Of a DNA stretch of 6,544 nt, positions 1 through 4,454 are shown piece after piece (position 1 is the first letter of the stretch; each line of letters opens with the position of its first letter). A program made the position numbers and the translations under genes. The notes under the pieces were generated by a model. It searched no databases, was not told the origin of the DNA, and saw nothing but the letters and a program-made list of their open reading frames with translations. This stretch comes from Planctomycetota bacterium (lineage in GTDB: Bacteria > Planctomycetota > Brocadiia > SM23-32), in NCBI GenBank assembly GCA_018334735.1, contig JAGXLK010000136.1, positions 1 through 6,544 on the forward strand, read 5' to 3'.

Positions 1-1267
1 CTTCCACCACATGTTCCAGTTCGGGATCGTGTTTCTCCCAGTTCGTCGGAACATGGAGGTGCGGTATCACCATTACCTTTTCGCCTGAGTTCTTCTTCAG
101 AACTGCATAGGTCTCCTCCGTGGTGCCCTCCGGAACGCACGGCTGGCTGTCATCTAAAAAGTAAATGTTCTTGTCCCCGTCCTGCCGCTGAGGATGGTGG
201 GTCGACTCATACGCTGAAAAAGTGACGAAACGACCCGGTTCGTAGGCATCGCGGGCCGCTTCGCGAACCATATCCCAATCTTCGGGAGCGGCACAAAGAT
301 CCTGAGAGTGATCCGTCACCATGCAGAAGTCGAGGTCTGAAACATAGCGCGCATATCGGTAATCATGCTCCGGTGTGATAAATTCGCTGTTGATAGTCGT
401 ATCGCCCGACGCGATCGAGTGACAGTGAGTATCACCCCAGAAAAGACGCGGGGAAGGCGAGGCATCCGTGACGCGCGCCGGGTTGGAAACCGCGCGCAAA
501 CCGAGGTCGCGGTCCGTCACCTCCACCCGATAAATCCCGGAATCAGGGAAAACCAGATTGTCGCAGAAAAGAATACCTTCCTCATTCAGTGCAAACTCCA
601 GCTCTCGCGGTTGTGCAGTATCTTCCCGCAGGAGCTTCGTTTCGAAACAGCTCTCATAGCCGGTCACCACGTTCCTGTAATGGTCTCGCGCGCGCAACAC
701 AGCCCTGACCGCCTCACCGCACCGGATCGTTGAGGGAATCGTGAGTTCCAATTTCTCGGGAACGTCCGGAACGATCTCGATGTGCGGCGGCTCGGGCAGG
801 AGGTAAAAACCGCTCCGGGGCGCCGCCCGGGTCCCATCGGGGTCAACCGCCACTTCTACGGCCCATTTCTGCGCCCAGGTGGGAAATCGCCCCCGCGTCG
901 TCCCGACCTGCCCGTAAGAAACGGTTACGGTATCGCCCGGATGCAACTCTCCCTCTTCCACAACCACGAAAAAATACCAGTTCACCGCAAAGAATTCCTC
1001 GCCATTTTTCCCGTTGACAGGGGGCAGAGCATTGGCGGCCCGAAGTTCCACGCCCTCTTCGCGCGAAGACCGAAATGGAGCTCTGATTTTGCCATCACCT
1101 GCGTACAGACCCGGAAGGCGAAAACGGATGGCCCCTCCAGCGGTAATCGGCGTCGGACCGACCCGGTAAACAACATCCATCGGAAACCGGCTTCCGGCCG
1201 TAACCGTCTGGCTCGGTGTATGGATCCTGACATCTCCCAGATTTTCTGCGTATGAATCGAGTCTCAA
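1..1267 (-). CDS. DUF3604 family protein with PHP-like metal-binding motifs (3' end cut by window edge)
   Basis: I translated this frame by hand: 422 codons from a TTG start with no stop before the left edge, so the C-terminal part is missing. Residues about 10-160 are beta-rich with no catalytic motif I recognise. Residues about 162-272 look like an Ig-like or invasin-type domain. From about residue 275 the chain matches the DUF3604 family, which resembles PHP phosphoesterases. Visible motifs are FWGDTHCHS (276-284), the VSDLDFCMVTDHSQD segment with TDHS at 318-321, FSAYESTHH (350-358) and IPHLH (401-405). The His and Asp residues in these are the expected metal ligands, so hydrolase activity is likely but the substrate is unknown. 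There is no signal peptide. The start is fixed by an in-frame TAG at 1277-1279 just upstream and by an AGGAGA 5 bases before TTG; the next in-frame ATG is residue 30. It lies 129 bases downstream of the GH78 gene on the same strand, suggesting co-transcription. Family assignment is firm; function is not. Confidence 0.9.
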   Translation of the reverse strand, partial: MRLDSYAENLGDVRIHTPSQTVTAGSRFPMDVVYRVGPTPITAGGAIRFRLPGLYAGDGKIRAPFRSSREEGVELRAANALPPVNGKNGEEFFAVNWYFFVVVEEGELHPGDTVTVSYGQVGTTRGRFPTWAQKWAVEVAVDPDGTRAAPRSGFYLLPEPPHIEIVPDVPEKLELTIPSTIRCGEAVRAVLRARDHYRNVVTGYESCFETKLLREDTAQPRELEFALNEEGILFCDNLVFPDSGIYRVEVTDRDLGLRAVSNPARVTDASPSPRLFWGDTHCHSIASGDTTINSEFITPEHDYRYARYVSDLDFCMVTDHSQDLCAAPEDWDMVREAARDAYEPGRFVTFSAYESTHHPQRQDGDKNIYFLDDSQPCVPEGTTEETYAVLKKNSGEKVMVIPHLHVPTNWEKHDPELEHVVE

Positions 1268-1272
1268 AAATT

Positions 1273-1278
1273 TCTCCT
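1273..1278 (-). promoter_or_regulatory. Ribosome binding site deciding the TTG start of the DUF3604 gene
   Basis: On the minus strand AGGAGA lies 5 bases (AATTT) before TTG at 1267-1265. It overlaps an in-frame TAG stop (1279-1277), so the reading frame cannot start further upstream. An ATG at about 1289 is in another frame that gives no family match. This is the strongest Shine-Dalgarno in the window and supports TTG as the true start. Confidence 0.8.
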
Positions 1279-1321
1279 AATTCAAACATTTCCGGGGACG
1301 TGATAAGCGCACGTGAAAGTC

Positions 1322-1343
1322 CTGGTGGTCCGCGGACCACCAG
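1322..1343. repeat. Perfect 22-bp GC-rich palindrome
   Basis: The half-site CTGGTGGTCCG (1322-1332) is followed directly by its exact reverse complement (1333-1343). As RNA it would form a 9-bp stem with a CGCG loop. No T tract follows on either strand, so it is not a standard intrinsic terminator. It could be an mRNA-stabilising intercistronic hairpin, a REP-like dispersed repeat or a dimeric protein-binding site. The symmetry is certain; the function is unknown. Confidence 0.85.
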
Positions 1344-1396
1344 CCCGGATGTTACGGACAATTGGAAGCCATTGTTGCCCAATCAGGGTAGAATCT

Positions 1397-3940
1397 TTAT
1401 TGAACATCGTTCATAACCTTTTGTGGCAAAACAAATTCGTTGCTGGCGTCTCTCTCCAGCTTGTATCTCTTCAGTCCGGGCCGAACAGTTGTGCCGATTT
1501 CCGGCAAATCCAGCTCCGTTGACTCCGGAACACGCAATTCACATTCACAGCTGCCCGGTGTCGCAATCTGCAGACGATGCCCCTGATCGCACTTCTCGGC
1601 CCGGAACTCAATGGGTCCCACGACAGTATGGGCGGTGAGTTCCAGCCGGTTCAAATCACCCAGCTGTGGCCGGATCTGGCATTTTTTGAACCCCGGTTCA
1701 AGAGGTCTGATACCCGCAATATCCTGAAACAGAATGTAAATCGGCGACACCGCACAATGACTCCATTGATCGGTGGAATCCGGTGACGCGTTCCAGCTCT
1801 CCTGAATCGTATTGTTTAAGCGGACCGACGGCAATTGAGCCCACCGATCCCGAAACTCATTAATCACGACATCCGCCCTTCCCCACCGGCACAGCGCCCA
1901 CAGACGCCAATTGGCATTCGCCGGGTAAGACAAGCCCATATTCGGGGGACATTCGACTAACGCTTCCAGGGCCGGTTCGATCAACCCGCCGGGACATTGA
2001 TCGAAAAGCAACGAAGTCGCCAGCGACCGGTCACAAAGACGTGGCTCTCCTTCCTCCCTGAGCCAGCGTTTATTGTTGACAAAAAGCCCCTGTTTCTTGC
2101 TCCAGAACGCGTCGACAGTCGCGTCGAGAATATCCTGACCAGTATCGATAAAATAGCGCGAGAGGTGGAGATCCCCGAAAACACGGGCCATGGGCGCCAG
2201 AGCATGTTTCAACATCGCTGCGGCGTAAAGATTAAAAGCGCATTGTTTATGACGCTGCTGCTGATACGCATCGTGATCCATCCAGACCGTCGGAACCCCT
2301 ATGTTTTCAACAGGGAGCATTTCCATTGTATTTCGCAGGGATTTCAGATACTCCGCAAATCGGATCAATCGAGGATAAGGCTCCTTTAACGCCTCCTCTT
2401 CGCCCGTCTGCATGTAATGATGCCAGGCATCAAAGACAAACCCGACCCCGTGATCCAGCAGCGGTCCCCACTCTGTTGCTCCTACCTGTCGTTGCATCAG
2501 GCGCGCCAATCGATCGTAGCCGGGCCAGCAGTCCAGAAAATATCCGTCTTTCGTCAGACCTTCGCTGTAGGTACGCAGGAATCGTGCTGGCTGCCGCATC
2601 TCACCAAAGGCATACCGTATGGCGTGCAGTTGATGCCCGACATCGCCGCTGTACTGCTGCCTCTCGCGTCCCATGCCGTCGACACACGTCTCTTGAGCGC
2701 AATTCCGTAGCGTGTTGATCCCCGCATCAATCAGACGTTGCAGTTCCGGGTCGTCACATTCTATCCGGGGTTCGTGTGGCCAGTCGCAGGTCCGGCGACG
2801 CACGCCAACGTTTCCCACCCGCACCGGCTCAGTATTTCCTCTGATGTGAAGCTGAATCCAGCGCAGAGATTCGAAATCAAAAGGTTCGAACCGGTTCTTA
2901 CCCCCACGACAAATGAATCGGCTCCACGAGTAAAAATGTGTATCAAGCCAGGGCGGGCCGTCAGGATCGTGTGATTCCTGACAGATGAGTTCAACCGTCG
3001 TGCCCTCGGGCGCCGTGATTGTGAAATATGGCCACCCTACAACCTGTTCTTCCAGTTCAAAAGTCGCATACACACCCTCTTCAGGTACAGAGGGCGCAGG
3101 GAATTCCCAGGCCCCCTCCTCGATTTCCTCCGCGGTTCCTTCGGAATTAATCTCAAAAGAATCGGGCACGCGATAATCAAACCAATCGTCGGGATCGCGT
3201 TTCCAGGTGACTCGTCCGGAGTCGCGCAAACCTTCCACAGACACATCCGTTTCCCGCATCAAGGGTATCTGGCGTGTTCTCAGAGCCGCGCGGGGAGACT
3301 GCACGGTTCCGCCGTTGAGATATTCGAAGTATGAACCGCATGCCACCGGGCGGTCCGCCCGCACGTCAAGTTCCATGGCCGACAACCAGTTCTCATCTGG
3401 CTCAAATCCCGGTTCGTCCCAGCCTTCGGGGTAACTCCTTGCATCAAACTTTTCCTGAAGCGCCCGCAGAAAACAGCGTTTAGGTTGTCCGGGTTTGTGA
3501 GCCCGGTCGAGATGGCATTTCCAATCACCGTCTGTGAATACTTTCTCCTCCCGCCCTCCGGGCCATTTACAGGTGAGGCAGAAAACCACTCCTGGTTTTC
3601 CCATCGCCCACGTTCCATCGCCGTGGCCGTAGAACAGAACCTCAATCCCGATCACATTTTTGCCCGGTCTTAGAAAATTGCTCAATTCAATCGGATCGAG
3701 ATCGGGCCAGCGTGGATCGGCCGGCGCCGGCCCCCATTGAATCCGCTGGCCGTTCACCGTCAAGAGGTAACGACTGTCGGCCGTGATCCACCCCTTCGCC
3801 TTTTCCGGAACTTCCTTGAGATCGAGTTCTCTCCGGAAAAGCACAAACGTATTCGGAAGCGTGCGTTCGGATGGGAGCCAGACCCAACGTGCCGGCGACA
3901 GATCGATCGGTGTTGCATACCAGCAATATTTTCCCGGCAT
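1397..3940 (-). CDS. GH78-type alpha-L-rhamnosidase-like glycoside hydrolase
   Basis: This complete 847-residue protein is predicted to hydrolyse terminal alpha-L-rhamnose or a related sugar by an inverting mechanism. Residues about 15-200 form the N-terminal beta-sandwich typical of the family, with the segment around WITADSRYLLTVNGQ (51-65). Residues about 285-370 are a second beta-sandwich. Residues about 390-740 are the (alpha/alpha)6 barrel. The signature VDGMGRERQQYSGD (420-433) places D421, E426 and D433 with the same 5- and 7-residue spacing as the catalytic trio of Bacillus RhaB (D567, E572, D579). E714 in TIQESW fits the late general base (E841 there). Residues about 740-830 are the C-terminal sandwich. 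There is no signal peptide, so it is probably cytoplasmic and acts on imported oligosaccharides. The ATG is preceded by an in-frame TAA at 3947-3949 and a weak AGGT. The active-site loop is divergent (QQYSGD rather than the common GWTGD or GYGGD), so the exact sugar is uncertain. DUF3604 follows on the same strand. Confidence 0.88.
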   Translation of the reverse strand: MPGKYCWYATPIDLSPARWVWLPSERTLPNTFVLFRRELDLKEVPEKAKGWITADSRYLLTVNGQRIQWGPAPADPRWPDLDPIELSNFLRPGKNVIGIEVLFYGHGDGTWAMGKPGVVFCLTCKWPGGREEKVFTDGDWKCHLDRAHKPGQPKRCFLRALQEKFDARSYPEGWDEPGFEPDENWLSAMELDVRADRPVACGSYFEYLNGGTVQSPRAALRTRQIPLMRETDVSVEGLRDSGRVTWKRDPDDWFDYRVPDSFEINSEGTAEEIEEGAWEFPAPSVPEEGVYATFELEEQVVGWPYFTITAPEGTTVELICQESHDPDGPPWLDTHFYSWSRFICRGGKNRFEPFDFESLRWIQLHIRGNTEPVRVGNVGVRRRTCDWPHEPRIECDDPELQRLIDAGINTLRNCAQETCVDGMGRERQQYSGDVGHQLHAIRYAFGEMRQPARFLRTYSEGLTKDGYFLDCWPGYDRLARLMQRQVGATEWGPLLDHGVGFVFDAWHHYMQTGEEEALKEPYPRLIRFAEYLKSLRNTMEMLPVENIGVPTVWMDHDAYQQQRHKQCAFNLYAAAMLKHALAPMARVFGDLHLSRYFIDTGQDILDATVDAFWSKKQGLFVNNKRWLREEGEPRLCDRSLATSLLFDQCPGGLIEPALEALVECPPNMGLSYPANANWRLWALCRWGRADVVINEFRDRWAQLPSVRLNNTIQESWNASPDSTDQWSHCAVSPIYILFQDIAGIRPLEPGFKKCQIRPQLGDLNRLELTAHTVVGPIEFRAEKCDQGHRLQIATPGSCECELRVPESTELDLPEIGTTVRPGLKRYKLERDASNEFVLPQKVMNDVQ

Positions 3941-4034
3941 AAATTTTTACCTGACTGAGGAAAAGGAAACGTTTCGGGCATTCTACATCCCGTGTATGGA
4001 GAACAGATGATTTGTTATCTGGTGGCTGTTATTG

Positions 4035-4061
4035 GTCTTGTGGGCCTTGTAAGTCCTGTAA
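4035..4061. repeat. Three imperfect tandem 9-base repeats
   Basis: On the plus strand three 9-base units follow each other: GTCTTGTGG (4035-4043), GCCTTGTAA (4044-4052) and GTCCTGTAA (4053-4061). Each pair of neighbours differs at two or three positions, and the core is TTGT or CTGT at the same offset. The array lies in the leader of the GH78 gene, next to the hairpin at 4063-4090. Its role is unknown. Confidence 0.7.
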
Positions 4062-4062
4062 G

Positions 4063-4094
4063 CCGACGTCCGGACACCATCCGTCGTCGGTTTT
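4063..4094 (+). terminator. Hairpin followed by TTTT; terminator-like or leader structure
   Basis: CCGACG (4063-4068) pairs with CGTCGG (4085-4090), and inside it CGGA (4071-4074) pairs with TCCG (4080-4083) around a CACCA loop. A TTTT run follows at 4091-4094 on the plus strand, giving intrinsic-terminator form in that direction. No plus-strand gene lies to its left in the window, so as a terminator it could only stop antisense transcription. On the minus strand the same stem lies in the GH78 leader without a T tract. The stem is clear; the terminator role is weak. Confidence 0.35.
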
Positions 4095-4103
4095 GATAAA
4101 CAC

Positions 4104-4131
4104 TGCGGTTTGCTCGCAATTGGTTACCGCA
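4104..4131 (-). other. Nested hairpin in the GH78 leader
   Basis: TGCGGT (4104-4109) pairs with ACCGCA (4126-4131). Inside it TTGC (4110-4113) can pair with GCAA (4116-4119) around two bases, a loop that is tight for RNA. It stands 13 bases from the hairpin at 4063-4090, so the GH78 leader would carry two consecutive stems. It could equally be an operator-type inverted repeat. Only the symmetry is seen directly. Confidence 0.4.
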
Positions 4132-4206
4132 ATACGACCGTTTCCTTCTGGAACCATTCCGTTCTCCGACCCAAAAAACCTGGTTTGAATTGAATTCAGA
4201 GAAAAA

Positions 4207-4235
4207 ATGATATCTGATTCGGTGCAAAGTATCAA
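4207..4235 (-). promoter_or_regulatory. Sigma70-like promoter for the GH78-DUF3604 unit
   Basis: On the minus strand TTGATA (4235-4230) matches the -35 consensus at 5 of 6 positions. It is followed after exactly 17 bases by TATCAT (4212-4207), which matches the -10 consensus at 5 of 6. Transcription would start near 4200, leaving an unusually long leader of about 260 bases before the GH78 ATG. This is the best box pair I found in the intergenic region. Confidence 0.6.
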
Positions 4236-4275
4236 AATGCCAGGTTCTACAAGCCTCACTGCCTCATAGAATTAT

Positions 4276-4304
4276 TTGCATTTTTACCCGGTATCGTTTA
4301 TACT
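4276..4304 (+). promoter_or_regulatory. Sigma70-like promoter for the EF-G gene
   Basis: TATACT (4299-4304) matches the -10 consensus at 5 of 6 positions. A weaker -35 lies upstream: TTGCAT (4276-4281) with a 17-base spacer, or TTTGCA (4275-4280) with 18. Transcription would start near 4311, giving a leader of about 144 bases. The leftward promoter begins 41 bases away, so the two are back to back and could be co-regulated. Confidence 0.5.
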
Positions 4305-4454
4305 CATTAATCCTTCGGGGCATAGGGGAATGTTTTCCTGCCGATACCCACAGTATCTTTGCAGATCTCCCGGTTGGACCCTGGTATTTCAACCCGCTCC
4401 GCATATGCCTCGCAACTCAACGAGCCCGCACATTTTTCCGAAGACCCTAACCTT

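Larger units (their letters stand above)
1268..1396 (-). other. Intergenic gap between the GH78 and DUF3604 genes
   Basis: This 129-base gap separates two genes on the same strand. It contains the 22-bp palindrome at 1322-1343, a smaller inverted repeat (ACGTG at 1298-1302 and CACGT at 1310-1314) and the downstream ribosome binding site. I found no well-spaced -35/-10 pair on the minus strand, and no stem followed by a T tract that would make a classical terminator. The simplest reading is one transcript with a structured intercistronic spacer. Confidence 0.6.
4029..4157 (-). other. Possible 42-residue leader ORF upstream of the GH78 gene
   Basis: An ATG at 4157-4155 has a GGAG 6 bases upstream (4167-4164) and opens a 42-codon frame ending in TAA at 4031-4029. 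The predicted start of transcription, about 4200, lies just ahead of it, so the frame sits wholly inside the proposed GH78 leader. The peptide has no homology I recognise; its tail (LQDLQGPQDQ) is simply the 9-base tandem repeat in translation. The frame also stays open upstream to a GTG at 4259, but that start would lie ahead of the promoter. It may be a leader peptide or chance; I lean towards chance. Confidence 0.2.
3941..4454. other. Divergent intergenic and regulatory region
   Basis: These 514 bases separate the GH78 gene (leftward) from EF-G (rightward). They hold a leftward promoter, a rightward promoter, two hairpins, a 9-base tandem repeat and a possible 42-codon leader ORF, each listed separately. 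Several other short open frames cross the region, but none gives a recognisable protein. Positions about 3941-4028 and 4311-4454 are the untranslated leaders next to each gene; I see no known riboswitch or RNA gene in them. Confidence 0.6.

Noticed and set aside
365..1255. Plus-strand open frames of 122 and 157 codons
   Set aside because: They overlap the DUF3604 gene on the opposite strand and give arginine- and proline-rich translations with no recognisable domain.
1322..1343. The palindrome as an intrinsic terminator of the GH78 gene
   Set aside because: There is no T tract after the stem in either direction.
1095..1382. A 95-codon minus-strand frame crossing the GH78-DUF3604 gap
   Set aside because: It overlaps the start of DUF3604 in another frame, runs through the 22-bp palindrome and has no family match; the DUF3604 frame has the motifs and the better-placed ribosome binding site.
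1313..1522. A plus-strand frame starting at the palindrome between the two minus-strand genes
   Set aside because: It runs antisense into the end of the GH78 gene, and its N-terminal residues merely translate the palindrome.
4374..4454. Possible N-terminal extension of EF-G from upstream TTG codons
   Set aside because: The frame is open to 4326, but the ATG at 4455 gives the usual short EF-G N-terminus and the upstream residues match nothing in the family.
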